Position numbers and translations under genes: made by a program. Below, piece by piece: positions 20,962 through 32,735 of a stretch of DNA of 64,000 nucleotides. The stretch is from contig NC_080542.1 of assembly GCF_028640845.1 (NCBI RefSeq), forward strand, positions 66,105,064 through 66,169,063. Reading direction: 5' to 3'. The notes below the pieces were generated by a model. That model made no database searches, had not been told where the DNA came from, and worked only from the letters and a program-made list of their open reading frames with translations. This DNA is from Ahaetulla prasina (Eukaryota > Chordata > Lepidosauria > Squamata > Colubridae). The number at the start of each line of letters is the position of its first letter. Position 1 is the stretch's first letter.

Positions 20962-23900
20962 TTGAGGATATTTGAAACAAATGCACCAGTTCTGGAAAGA
21001 ACAATATCCAGAATCAGAAATAACAGAACAGGGACTAGCAGATCAATGTCGATTTATAATATGAAATAAAATATTCACAGAAGCAGAATTGGAAGAACTG
21101 CAAAGGTTCACCCAGGGCAAAGAAATCAAAGCCTTTCCAAAAGTAACTCAGAATATAGATGCAACCAAGGAGAGTTGGTAGTAGAGGAATCCAGCAGAAA
21201 TATACAATTGTTTTCATTTAGAGATAGGGCACCGTCTCCTCTGGCTTAGGAAGAATAAAACCATCTGACAAAAGCAGTAAAAGAATTGAAACAAAGAATA
21301 ACTGAGCATCTAGAACAGCACAAAAATATCAGAATGAGGCTGCCTGCATTGAAGCTTCTGCCAAAGAAATAGCTAGCACAAACATTAAAACATGCAAATA
21401 ATGCAATATCAATATAAAGTATAAGCACCAACTCACTGCACGAAACAAATCCACTAAAGTACAGCACAGCTGCAGTTATAACTGAATATCTGGGATGCAA
21501 AATTAATAGGGAAGAATAAAACTAAACAGCCCACCACAAAAGTGGAAGATTAGATTGGAACATAAGATCAGCAAGTTGAGATCAGATACAAGCAAGCTAA
21601 GACAGATGAAGGAAAAGAAGCTGAAGAACAAGAAGACCAAAGAATACATAATCAAGAAAGATCACTTAGAAACAAGAAAGATCAAGGAAGCACTGGAAAT
21701 AATAAAGCAGCAAGTAACAGTATAGCCAAGAAGATTAATAGGTACAAACCTTGAATTGCAAATTAAAGGCAGAACCTGCAATTTCAATCCAATCCAATGT
21801 TTCTACTAACCCATCAATAGAGAAACTGCACTGAATCAATCAGTATCTGAAAAGGAAGAAACAGTGCAGTTCTGGATGCAGAAAGAAATACAATATGGAT
21901 GCAGCTTGGTTAAAAGAGGTGGATAAGATAAAAAAGAAGTTGAAATGAAAGAACTAGTAATAACAGCAGAAATGGTAGAGAAAACAGCAAGGAAGATCAA
22001 GAATTGGTCAGCACCAGGTGAAGATGAACTGCATGGTTTTTGGTTGAAACATCTAACTGGTCTCTATCTACTCATTGCCAAGCAGTTTAACAACATACTA
22101 CAAAGAGGTGAAATTGAAGAGTGGTTAACAACTGGAAAAACCTATCTGATAATGAAAGATCCAGCAAAAGGGAGAAGCACCAGGCAACTACAGGTCAATT
22201 ACCTGCTTACCAACAGCTTTCAGATTGTGAACTGGTGTGGCAGCCGATGTAGTCCAACAGCATCTAGATGAAAACAATCTCTCTCCACCTGAGCAGAAAA
22301 GAAACTGCCCCAATAACAGAGGAACAAAAGATCAACTCCTAATTGACAAAATAATTTTAGAAAACTGCAAGAGAAGAACTGCAACCTGAATGTAGCATGG
22401 ATTGACTTTAAAAAAGGCATTTGACTGTCTGCCACATGACTGGATAATCAAATGCCTAGAAATGATAGGAGTCACTACAAACATCAGAAGGTTTATGCAA
22501 AGATCGAAGGCACAAAGGAAGACACAGTTGCAGGTCAATGGTGAGAGACTAGGAGAAGTTACTATCAAGAGAGGAATATTTCAAGCAGATTCACTATCAT
22601 CACTATTACTTGTCATGGCACTGTTTCCTCTGCTAACAATACTGAATAACTTGGGTCATGGCTATCAAACATCAAAAACATCTGCCAGATATTGCAATGG
22701 AGTTTGGATTGGACAAATGTGCCATGTTCACTATCAAACAAGGTAAAATAGCAAAAACTGAAGGAATTACGATGACCCATGAAAATAACATTAAGAATGG
22801 ATGAAGATGATTACCACAGATACCTGGGTATCCTTTAAGTTGACAACATCAAACACACTGAAGTCAAGAAAAAGATTAGAGATAAATATATCAAGAAAGT
22901 GAAGAAGATCTTAAAGTCCAAACTCAATGGAGGAAATACCATCAAGGCAATCAACACCTGAGCAATTTCAGTCATTAGATATACAGCAGGAATAGTGGAT
23001 TGGACTCAAGCAAAGCTAAAAGCAATGGCTAGGAAGATCAAAAAAATAATGACAATGATGTCCTTTATCCTCACAGAAATATTGACAGACTCTACCTACC
23101 AAAGCAAATATGTGGGTGTGGAAAGTTGCAAGTACATCAGGTGGTTGAAGAAGAAAAAAGGGCTTTGGAGAATACCAGAAGGACAATGAAGAAGATGCAC
23201 TGAAGTTAATATGCCAGGAAGGCTTGCTGACTACTGGAGAGATCAAACTGCTCTATAAGAAAAACGAAATGAAGAAGAGAAGCACTACATGCCCTGTACA
23301 TTACAAAAAAAGTAGCAGGGAAAGCAGATAGTAACAAGACTTGGCAATGGCTAAGAGCAGGAAAGTTAAAGAAAGAGACAGAGAATTTAATTCTAGCTGC
23401 ACAAGGACCAAACCTTAAGGACAAATGCATACAAAGTCAGAATTGAGAAGACAGTAACAGACAGTACGTGCCACTATGCAACAAAGCTGAAGAAACAGTG
23501 GACCACTTGGTAAGCTGCTGCAAGAAGATTGCACAGAGTGACTACAAGCAACGGCATGAAAGTAGCAACAAGGATGCATTGGAAGATCTACAAGAAATAT
23601 CATTTGCCTACAAGCAAGAGCTGGTGGGGCCATAAAATAGAAAAAGTCACAGAAAATGAAAAAGTTAAATTGCTGTGGGACTTCAGAATTCAGACAGACT
23701 GGCAACTGCCACATAATACCCCAGATGTAACAGTGGTCGATAAGAAAGACAAAAAACTGGATAGCGGATGTGGCAGTGCCTGGAGACAGCAGAATAGAAG
23801 AGAAACAACTGGAGAAGATAACAAAATACAAAGGCCTACAAATAAAAATAGAATGACTGGCAAAGGCAAGCAAGCGTATTACCAATAGTAATAGGCACCT

Positions 23901-24125
23901 TAGATGCAATCCCAAAACAATTGGAACAATTGAACATCGTAGGCATTGACAAATTTACCATCAGTCAATTGCAAAAGGAGGCATTGCTGGGGACAACTTT
24001 CATCCTGTGACAATATCTGTAACACCATCAATCATCCAGATTTGCCTATCCCAGGTCCTTGATAAGGACTTGATAAATAGACAAAAATGCCAAATCCAGT
24101 CTGAAAACCTGGTTGACTGTGTGGT
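20962..24125 (+). mobile_element. R4/Dong-clade LINE, subfamily 1 (copy A)
   Basis: A long decayed copy that aligns along its length with copy C at 51835-55318. RT N-terminal part at 21945-22271 (RKIKNWSAPGEDELHGFWLK). RT palm remnant at 22402-22746 (IKRGIFQADSLSSLLLVMAL). Connector near 22860-23190. The restriction-like endonuclease region at 23529-23888 contains NTPDVTVVDKKDKK, with the PD pair (23721-23726) kept. A two-base loss then breaks the frame before the next catalytic Asp block, which in copy C reads WIVDVAVP. The stretch around the RT catalytic box is deleted. It ends in an (ATC)-rich run and abuts copy B1 in the same orientation. The clade call rests on the single-ORF layout with RT followed by a C-terminal PD-type nuclease. 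Confidence 0.85.
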
Positions 24126-24178
24126 TAATCATCATCACTATCATCATCTTCATCATCATCATCACATCCATCACCACA
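24126..24178 (+). repeat. (ATC)-rich tail between two R4 copies
   Basis: Irregular ATC/CAT units. They translate as a histidine-rich run, which is a repeat artefact and not a metal-binding protein. They mark the 3' end of copy A and the 5' junction of copy B1. Confidence 0.8.
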
Positions 24179-25401
24179 TGGTCACTCAGTTTGACGAAAT
24201 GCTTCAAAATGCAACAAGCAAAGAATGGTTAACTGCTGGTTGAACATACTTGATAATGAAAGATGCAGAAAAGGGCACAGAGCCAAGCAACTACTGCCCA
24301 ATTACTTGTCTGCCAACAATGTTCAAACTTTTTACAAGAATACTAGCAAATTCGGTATTCAGTGATCTGATGGAAAACAGTTTGTATCCAGTAGAACAAA
24401 AAGGAAATTACAAAAAATCAAGAGAAACAAAAGTTCAGCTCTTCATTGACAAAATGATACTAAAAAATGCAAAACAAAAGAAAAATGAATTTAAATATGG
24501 CGTGGATTGATTACAAGAGGCATTTGACTCATTATCCCACAGTTGGATTAACACCTGTCTGGAAAATTTTGGAATCAGCAAAAATATCTGTACATTTTTT
24601 GAAAGCAAATATGCAAAAATGGAAAACAGTTCTAACAGTAAATGGGGAGAACAATGGTGAAGTCAACATCAGATGAGGAATCTTCCAGGGGGACTCACTA
24701 CTGTTCAACATCACATTAATTCCACAGACAATAATCTTATGAAAAACAAAACTGGGATATCAAATCCATGCAGTGAGGGAAAATGGAAAAAAATAGAAGG
24801 AATAGAACTGGGAAATGGAAGCATTGTGAAAGCATTAGCAAAGGATGATGGTTACAAATACCTAGGCATATTGGAAGCAGATAACATCTTGAATGGAAAA
24901 GTCAAAGAGTTAATGCAAAAGGAATAAATCAGGAGGGTCCACAAAATATTAAAATCAAAGTTGAATGCTGGAAACATAATTAAAGCCATTAATACATGGC
25001 CAGTTCCAAAGATACGCTACCCAGCTGGAATCATCAACTAGACTGTGGCTGAACTGGAAAACCTGGACCAGAGAACACGTAAACTTTTGAATATGTACCA
25101 CGCTTTACATCCACTAAGTGACATCGACAGGTTGCACCTGCCAAGAAGAATAGGGGGCAGAGCAAATCCATCAAACTGTAGAAGAAAAATGAAGTTTGAA
25201 TGATTATGTGAACAGAAGCAGAGAAAGATTGCTCCAGGCTGTGAAAAGGGAGAACATTATAAAAACAATAGAAACAAAGGCAGAATATAAAGGAAAACAG
25301 CTGGATGACAGATTAAACAGAGAGAAAACCAAAGCTTTATATGGACAGCACTTGAAAAACATTGAAGGAAAATGTGATAACAACCTGACATGGGCATGGC
25401 T

Positions 25402-26386
25402 TTTACCATCAGGCAGAAGACATAGAAGTATAACCAGCTAGACAAATAGGTTTAAAAACAGCTTCTATCAGGCTGTCAGAGTCAGTGTGAAATGAAAAAT
25501 TTGTTACTACTAGTTCTGTGGGTATGGCTTGGGTGGGTGGGGACTTAATGTGACTGGGTGGGCATGGCCAAAAATTATTTTTTACTTTTAAAAGCATTTT
25601 TTCTACAACCTCTTTGGCGGAAGAGGTTGTAGAAAAATGCTTTTAAAAGGCTCCTCTGACGATCCCAGCTGAGTTGCCTGATAGTCAGAGGCTTTTCTTT
25701 TAAAAACATTTTTTTTGCCTTTAAAAGAAAAGCCTCTGACAATCAGGCCACTCAGCTGGGATCGTCAAAAGCTTTTAAAAGCATTTTTTACAATTTCTTC
25801 TGCCAAAGAGGTTGTAGACAAAATGCTTTTAAAAGGCTCTGATGATCCCAGCTGAGCCGCACGATCATCAGAGATTTTTTTTTTTTACTTTTAAAAGCAT
25901 TTTTCCGGCTGAAGAAAAAGTGCTTTTAAAAGTTAAAAAAAAACCTCTGATGTGGCTCAGCTGGGCATGGGGGGAGGGGGCAGGGATTTTTGCTACTGGT
26001 TCTCCAAACTACCCGCCACCATCGCTACCGGATCAGGCAATCCAGTCTGAACCGGGAGCATTTCACCCCTGGTCAGACTCCTAAACACAATATAGCACCA
26101 CAAACAGATTAATATGATGAATTTCACTGGTGCCAGTGTGTAATATGTAGATACCATGATATAAGGTCATATATCAGAGTAATATATATGCTGCACAGAA
26201 TATGACATACGTATGGAAACGTATGACTAGGGTGGTTTTTTTTCCTGACTTCTTGTGTAGGGATTATTCTTTGTATTGTTCATGTTGTCTTGTATTCTTG
26301 TATGAAGTGCACCAATAAAGGCTTAACCAATTTCTTTGTATAAATGATGTACAATGATAATAAAGGCTTTGAACTTTGAACTTTAA
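25402..26386 (+). mobile_element. LINE 3' end inserted into R4 copy B1
   Basis: Copy B2 reads without a break from GACATGGGCATGGCTTAAGA into GGGAACCATCAAG, whereas here the same text is separated by 985 bases. The insert starts with LPSGRRHRSI and FKNSFYQAVR, the C-terminus of a non-LTR retrotransposon. It ends with a UTR carrying AATAAAGGCTT twice and a repeated TTTGAACTTTGAACTTT tail. The clade is uncertain (Rex1- or L2-like). A hAT element lies inside it. Confidence 0.75.
25483..26071 (+). mobile_element. hairpin-rich hAT-type element, 589 bp
   Basis: The left end is CAGTGTGAAATG and the right end CATTTCACCCCTG, whose reverse complement is CAGGGGTGAAATG. The flanks GTCAGAGT (25475-25482) and GTCAGACT (26072-26079) agree at 7 of 8 positions. 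The interior is built of strong inverted repeats. One hairpin spans about 25577-25650, centred on CTCTTTGGCGGAAGAGG. A second, larger one is centred near 25715, with arms that include CCTCTGACNATC and CCCAGCTGAG. The motif GCTTTTAAAAG recurs. No transposase. Confidence 0.85.
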
Positions 26387-27030
26387 GTTGGGAACCATCA
26401 AAAAAGAAACAGAAGATTTAATACTTGCTGCTTAAGAACAAGCACTACAAACTAATGCCATGAAAGCAAAGATACAAAAAACCACTTACAATCCAAACTG
26501 CCGACTTTGCAATGACAAGTCGAAACTGTTTCACATTTAATATGTGAGTGCAGAAAAATCACACAAACTGATTACAAAGCTAGACATGACCGAGTTGCTA
26601 AATTAATCCACTGGTCATTATGTAAAAAATATGACTTACCTGTATCCAAAAAGTCATGGGAACATAAAGTAGATATCACTGTACCAGGAGGTGCCAGAAT
26701 CAAAGAAAAAGAACTGAGAAAAATCATGAAATATTGCGACCTGGCCATCACATAGCTATGGATGAAACATGTAACAGTGATACCCATTGTTATCAGGGCA
26801 CTTGGTACCATGTCCAAGAATTTTATAAGACATATCAACAAATTGCAGCTTCCTGCAATAACACAACTGCAAAAAACTGCCCTATTTGGAACATCATACA
26901 TCTTAAGAAGGTACTTGGTTGATACCTAGGATGTTGGCAGCAAATCAACCATTAGCACCAGTCAATAGTATTTGTGATTCATTTCTGAATGTTCAGTTGA
27001 CTGAGTTTCATGTTTAATGAATAAAGTAAA

Positions 27031-27077
<47 letters not shown>

Positions 27078-27098
27078 ATAATAATAATAATAATAATA
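27031..27098 (+). repeat. (TAG)n then (TAA)n array at an R4 3' end
   Basis: About fifteen TAG units followed by about seven TAA units. R4 copy B1 ends immediately before it and another R4 fragment starts immediately after. The poly-Tyr and poly-Leu reading frames on the other strand are artefacts. Confidence 0.93.
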
Positions 27099-27384
27099 GC
27101 AGCCTCTGCTGAAGGAGGTGAATAAGGAAAAGCTCTTGAAAACAACAAGATTGAAAGCAGAATATCGAAAGGAAAAAACTGAGCATCTACGTGGATAAAG
27201 ACACCTAAGCACAGTCAATACTTGAAGGACATTAAAAGAAAGGTAGATACAAAGGTTACATGGAACTGGTTGAGATCAGGAGTGCAGAAGAAAGAAACTG
27301 AAGGCTTCATTTTGGCTGCCCAAGAACAAGCTTTGCAGACCAATTCCATGAAAATAAATGTTAGCAACAAAAGCAAAGGTCACT
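27099..27384 (+). mobile_element. R4/Dong-clade LINE fragment (copy D)
   Basis: Encodes YLKDIKRKVDTKVTWNWLRS, then KKETEGFILAAQEQALQTNS. This is the segment just before the zinc-finger region in the other R4 copies (compare 24380-24500 bases into copy C, near 54330-54480). No continuation downstream: a solo LTR lies about 30 bases further on. Truncated on both sides. Confidence 0.75.
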
Positions 27385-27414
27385 TAGTTCTTAAAGATCT
27401 GGAAATCCAACAAG

Positions 27415-27901
27415 TGTCAGACCTCCCCCTTAGGGGAGGAAAGCCTTACATTCCATTTGGTTAAAGTAAAGGGTTCTTTTATGAAGAGTGTTGGTTGCAT
27501 TAAAGTCAAGCCAACTCTGAAATTATCACACCTGCTGGATACAAAAATAAGGTGTAGGGTTTGCCCCCATCCCATTTCTCTCCCCTTGATCAGTCCGTTT
27601 CCAGCCAATCAGAGCTTGCCAAGATGTTTCGAGAACTGAGGTATTGGGGGGTGTTCTGCATATTTCTCAGGGTGCCTGGCCATGGGATGCTGGTACAAAC
27701 AGGTTTCAACTGCTCTGGTCCTTCTCACCTGTCATTCCCCCTCCCAAATTCCTATCACGTACACACAAACCTTTATTGCCCTTTCATCTTTTCCCCGATT
27801 CTTCCCTCTTTTCTCCTCTCCCCCACCTTCTTCTTTTTATGGCAGGATGTCATAAAAAGGATGCCTTGTGAGGCCCCAAGCCAAGCCAGGCAGATCTGAC
27901 A
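27415..27901 (+). mobile_element. solo LTR, 487 bp, with perfect 5-bp target duplication
   Basis: Starts TGTCAGACC and ends AGATCTGACA, so TGTCAGA and TCTGACA are inverted ends of the canonical TG...CA form. The flanks are ACAAG at 27410-27414 and ACAAG at 27902-27906. A CCAAT box lies within CCAGCCAATCAGAGC near 27600. The 3' third is pyrimidine-rich. I see no internal region, so this is a recombined solo LTR. The superfamily is not decided by the 5-bp duplication alone. Confidence 0.8.
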
Positions 27902-28009
27902 ACAAGATTGGGCTGCTCTTCCCAAGAATATTTGAGCAGTCAAACTCTCCCTTTTAAAGCAGCAATATATTTATACCAAATAACCTTCCCAGAAATCTGA
28001 ACGGCATTA

Positions 28010-28300
28010 ACTTTGGCACACTGCAAGGCAATTCCCATAGCAGGGCCAATATATAAAAATACCATGTGAGCTGAGTCTGTGCCCTTGTGATCAAGAGGCT
28101 ATTGAAATTATAGCTCACATCCTGCTATACTGCATTTTCTGTAAGGACTCATGGACTCAATTTGTAACACCTTACCTAATAAAATAGCTACAGTAAGTAT
28201 CTCTTGGCCAAGCCATTGTTTCAGTACTCTTGAACAGGAATCTGTGATTGGTATGGAGAGAATTATGGCTTGATATACTGTATTTAGAATATCAAAGATA
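28010..28300 (+). pseudogene. degraded LINE-like zinc-finger fragment
   Basis: In one plus-strand frame near 28080-28180 the translation gives CPCDQEAIEIIAHILLYC, a C-x-C-x9-H-x4-C pattern found near the C-terminus of several LINE proteins. It is followed by KDSWTQFVTPYLIK and then stops. Upstream and downstream coding is unreadable. The family is unknown to me. Confidence 0.38.
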
Positions 28301-31300
28301 ACATAATATCAATCTGAAATATGTCTTCTTCTTCAAATGTGAGCAGTGGTATTAAAGACCACTCCATCCCACTCCCTATTTCGGTTACCATTCAAATATG
28401 CTATTACATTTGGAAAAGTAGTTAAATTAAAGGCAGTATTTTAATTCTACAACTGGACTATAATTCTAACTCTACTATGTTAATTTCAATGAAAACCACA
28501 GTTTAAGTTTGGAAATTGCTAGAGTATTTTTTATTTGGTTTCTTGAAAGAAGATTAAGCCATTAATATCTGTTTAAAGTGAGCAACTTTGACTTATAGAC
28601 CACAGGAAGAGCATTTCAAGTAAATTAAAATACTGTGCACATTATTTTACTTTATCTTCAGTAGATACTGTTGAAACTTACTGTAAGTTCTCACAGCAGA
28701 TAAATTGTTAGACTGAATAAAACATTCTGAGCTTGCAACATTATGAATTCAAAACACAATGCATACTTCTAGCATGTTCTGAAAAAGAAGAAAAGAAGAA
28801 AAGTGAGGAACATTTTCAGGGAGGCCTTGAGGGATTAGCAAATGGTATTTTGATGAATATATTCTGGTTATGTTCCCCTGGCTGCCATTTTCTGAATGAA
28901 TAAGACCTCAGCAGCTATTTTACCAAAGATCTACAGTAAGTTTTCAAAATTTCAGAAGTGTTCTATGATTGAAAAGAGTTAAGGAAGTCTTGGAAAAAAA
29001 CAAAAATGGCATTGTTTGTGATGGGCTATTATTCATCATCTTCGTTGTTATTGTTTTAAATAGTTTTAAATGGGAAAAGTAAGTATGCTCAGTTTTGTTT
29101 TGTGGGGTGTTTTCATACTTGTTTTGTTCCATCATCTTTTTGTTTGTTATAGGTGAAGGATCTCCATTAAATTTCATCTGATTTCAAAAGACAGAACACT
29201 TATGGAACAGAACCAAAATAAATGGTATAGGAAATACATGTTACATAAACAGTGTTGCAGGAAATAGGGAACATGTATCTTTAAGAGTATTTTATATGTT
29301 ATTTAACAGTTATGAAAGACACAAATTAAAAGGATCAAGACCACAGAAGTTTTAAGAGCTAGAATCAGGTAGGAGAAGCAGATTTGGAAAGCCCATATAA
29401 GAATTTAAGAAAATGTCCTGCATGATTGTTACAAGTAGTAGGGTGCATGCAGAAAATGAAATATTGGTACTTTAAAGCATTTCCATAAACATTTAGTTAT
29501 TTACAGATAATACTACAATATATTAAAGCTACAGGAAAAAAATTACATTGGAAAACAATAGTGAGAATTGAAAATTACCATAATAACATTTTGCTTGACC
29601 AGAGTTAGACTTGGAATTAGAATGCTTATTCCTGAATTCTTCAGGCATCCACTAATGTTAACAATATTGCATCCAAGAAGCTGAGATGCTACTCCAATAA
29701 TCTTCAAATCTGTACATAATGTTTGTATAAGTGCTAGAATTGTATCCCGCAAGTTTGAAGCCACTTAAATGATTGAGTAATTGAAGTTATTTCATCCACT
29801 GATTACCTTTAAAACTATAACATGTATTTCATTGCTTTCATTCATCTTGCTTACATAACATTATGCCACCATGTTTTTTAACCTTTAGGTTTGCTATATG
29901 AATCTTTATCATTTGTTTGATTTGTGTATTTATTTTATTTAGAATATTTATATGTCTGCCTACTTGTTCCCATCAACGTTAGGCAGTTTATAAAACATGG
30001 CCATTTTTTTGAAGTAAAGCTACAAAAATATCGCTTGTCTCCAAAAAGCTGTTGAATAGCAAAGATATAGAAGGTGTCACGAGATACTGAGGTATGGGAG
30101 CCTCTGTACAGCTACATGAAAAGACCTTCTACCTGATGTCTGTAGGAATCCAATTGTGTTCATTTGAGAATATATGCACATAAATAGAATGCATATTTTA
30201 GTTTTGGAGAAAGAAAAGAATTTGTCTCAAAAATCCATTAATCTTCAGCTTAAAAAAAAAATCTATTTTACAAGCCATCTAGAATCATTTGGGAGTTAGT
30301 TGGTACCTAAATCCCAAAAAATAATAAAATAAAATACTGAAATATATGATTATCATTTACAACATTTCCATGCTTTCTTTCCCCATCTATGTTTTATTTG
30401 CAAGTAAGCATGAATAACATACTATACTAATAATATAATATACTAATTATATCTCAGTATAAGTGGGATAAAAAGTGGTATTGGACTTTAAATGAAGTGA
30501 GTTTGCTTTTCTTTCATGGGGACAAAAGGGGACTCTTAAGACCTGAAAAAAATTGTATCTGCAGCACTCCAGCAGTGAACACTCTAGTAATATATTGACA
30601 ATAGAGGAGGAATCGCTCTACAGTTTCTGCCATCTATCCTCATGATGCTAAGAAAGGGAAAGAGTTTTCTGCCAATATCTTTGATTAGGAGTTTCTTGTA
30701 TTCCATATGTTTTGCCTGCATGGTTCAATCCATCACCTCGTTATAAAAAGAATTGTGGGAATAAGGGGATGAGAAAGTGATTTTGTTTGACCCCTTGGAG
30801 ACTTCTGCCAGCTAGCAAGGATAGTGACATGCCATATATCACTGGCATTCTCATTCAGTTTTATATATAATATAATTTCTATAATTCCATTGTGGCTACT
30901 AGAAAAAACATAATTCTATATATAGAAGTAGTTACCAGAATGAACAAATTAAATATTTGCTGTTAAGTGTACTTCCAAAATAAAAAAAATTGGATCTTCC
31001 TCTGTCCTTACAATTTAAAAAAAAAATTGATTAGAACTCTGTTACTCTATTCTTGGTTCAGCAACAGGAAACAGGACATCTGAACACCCCAGTTAAGGAC
31101 ATCAAGCAAACAAGACGTAAGTGACATGGTCCAAAGTTCTAGTGTTGGACATAAGTCAAAGCAGATGTTTTCATTCCTTTTCTTCTAAGTACATTGACCT
31201 GTTTCCAGAAGATGCGCCTACGTCTATGAACATCTGTGTTTGCATTTAAACACAGGTTAAAAGAAAGTACTTTGTTTACAACCTAACGGTTTGTATCTAG

Positions 31301-32280
31301 TGCCCCAGGTCAAGTAAATAATACATCAGGGACAATTTGTGCTCATTTGTCATTTCTTGGAAGTCTGGATTTAAGCTTATCTCCAAAATTTAAGTTTACT
31401 CTATGAAAGAGATGATACGAAGAACCGAGCTGCGGTACAAATGAAGAGAAAGTGTGAAAATTTAATTTGAAGAGCAAAAGAATAATAATGCCTTATGATT
31501 TCAATACAATATATTGTTGCCTAGATTTCTGACCTACAACCAGTGGTTGATTCCACTCAATCAAAATACATTAGAAGCTATCAAAAGACCAAGTGGTCAG
31601 GATACCCATCTAACCAAAGGATAATATACAACTGCTGAAAAAACAAGAGAAATAAACAGATGTGGTGGAGATATAGAAAGTAACAAGAAGAGAAGCAAAC
31701 ACAGCATGAGAAATGACATCTAGTTTAGAAAGTGTATGCTTGTTAACAGAAGTGCTATTAATGAGTGTCTTAGAAAGGCGTCTATCTATTTGCCCCCCCA
31801 CCCCCGGCTATGTTTTGCTATGTTCCTGTTTAAGTATTGGAATATATTTCATCATTGCTATTTCCCTTTTTTCTCAAGGCTCAGTACCAGTATAGGAATT
31901 ACTATATCAGCAATGCCACGATACAGATGGGCATCTTCTCTGTGCAAGGAGTCATATTGTAATAGAGAATGATACAAAGAGAACAGAACTGTGTCATGTA
32001 TATGGCATGGACAGAATTTAAAAAACAACTTTCTGAGGTGGAGACAGTTTTTGGAAGCTAGATAAAATTTATGCAAGAGCTTTCTTTTAGCTTTTATGTG
32101 ATTCTACTTAAAAATGGCAGGAAAGCCCGTTGTTCATTTTCAACAGAAGTGGTGAAGGATTCACTGGAGGCATCAAAACAGCATGAGAAACTTTTCAAAC
32201 TGCATGTCTACTTCTTCCAGGCAGCGATAAATCTATTGGAGTCTTGTTTTCTTAATCTCGAATTGATGCTGTTTATGAGA
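28301..32280. other. 4 kb of AT-rich DNA, no gene or repeat recognised
   Basis: This is the longest apparently transposon-free block of the window. No ORF here has a recognisable motif or a codon pattern suggesting selection. A conserved non-coding element could lie here but cannot be seen from one sequence. Confidence 0.5.
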
Positions 32281-32282
32281 TA

Positions 32283-32430
32283 CCATATTTTTCAATCTAT
32301 AAGACACCCCCCAAAAAAGTGGGTGGAGATCTCTATGCATCTTATATGTTGCCAAAGCAGTGCCAGGCATTTTCTGCCCCCACGTGCCCTGTTTTTTGGC
32401 CCGTTCTGATAATAGGTGGCAGCATTGATC
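32283..32430 (+). mobile_element. left part of a MITE (CATATTTTTC...TATAAGACAC type)
   Basis: The start CCATATTTTTCAATCTATAA and GACACCCCCC matches the left end of the element at 56894-57320, which begins CCATATTTTTCAGAGTATAA then GACACACC. Only the left end is recognisable here. Confidence 0.6.
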
Positions 32431-32499
32431 GGCGGTGATAGGTGGCAGCGATTGGTAGCGATAGGTGGCGGCGGGGGCCCCCACTACCTGGGATGGGCC

Positions 32500-32602
32500 A
32501 AAAATAGGACATGTGGAGACCGAAAACAGGATGTGCAGAGGCTGAAAACAGGACATACGGAGGCCAAAAATGGGGCATACATAGGCCAAAATTGGGTGTG
32601 CT
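32500..32602 (+). repeat. degenerate tandem repeat, about 26-bp unit
   Basis: About four units built on a GGCCAAAAATNGGRCATACR pattern (for example GAGGCTGAAAACAGGACATA and GAGGCCAAAAATGGGGCATA). Just upstream, 32410-32475, GGTGGCAGCG/GGCGGTGATA units are also repeated. Confidence 0.7.
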
Positions 32603-32664
32603 GAGGTGGCGATATGCGACCGTGACAATGAGCGGCACCGATCCAGACACAGAGTCAATGGTTG

Positions 32665-32735
32665 ATGACACATCTTTAAATGTTCAGTTGAGTGAGTTTC
32701 ATGTTTAATGAATAAAAGAAATAATAATAATATAA
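32665..32735 (+). mobile_element. R4 3' UTR tail fragment
   Basis: AATGTTCAGTTGAGTGAGTT, TCATGTTTAATGAATAAA and an AATAATAATAATA tail match the 3' end of R4 copy B1 (26985-27035) almost base for base. No R4 coding sequence precedes it, so it is a very short 5'-truncated insertion, again ending in a trinucleotide repeat. Confidence 0.8.

Larger units (their letters stand above)
24179..27030 (+). mobile_element. R4/Dong-clade LINE, subfamily 2 (copy B1), split by another LINE
   Basis: It starts in the middle of RT (VTQFDEMLQNATSKEWLTAG, then NYCPITCLPTMFKLFTRILA). It runs through the connector (24673-24927, then a decayed block) to 25401, and resumes at 26387 with GTIKKETEDLILAA. The C-terminal nuclease follows, near 26640-26900, ending in FGTSYILRR. 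Compared with copy B2 it lacks about 200 bases that include the RT catalytic box. The 3' UTR ends CAGTTGACTGAGTTTCATGT, then TAATGAATAAAGTAAA, and enters a (TAG)n(TAA)n array. Confidence 0.85.

Noticed and set aside
24120..24180. Histidine-rich ORF (possible metal-binding protein)
   Set aside because: The His run is the ATC-rich tail of an R4 copy running into the next R4 copy.
26962..27218. Reading frames with long Leu or Tyr runs on the minus strand
   Set aside because: They translate the (TAG)n(TAA)n microsatellite in two frames. No protein is implied.
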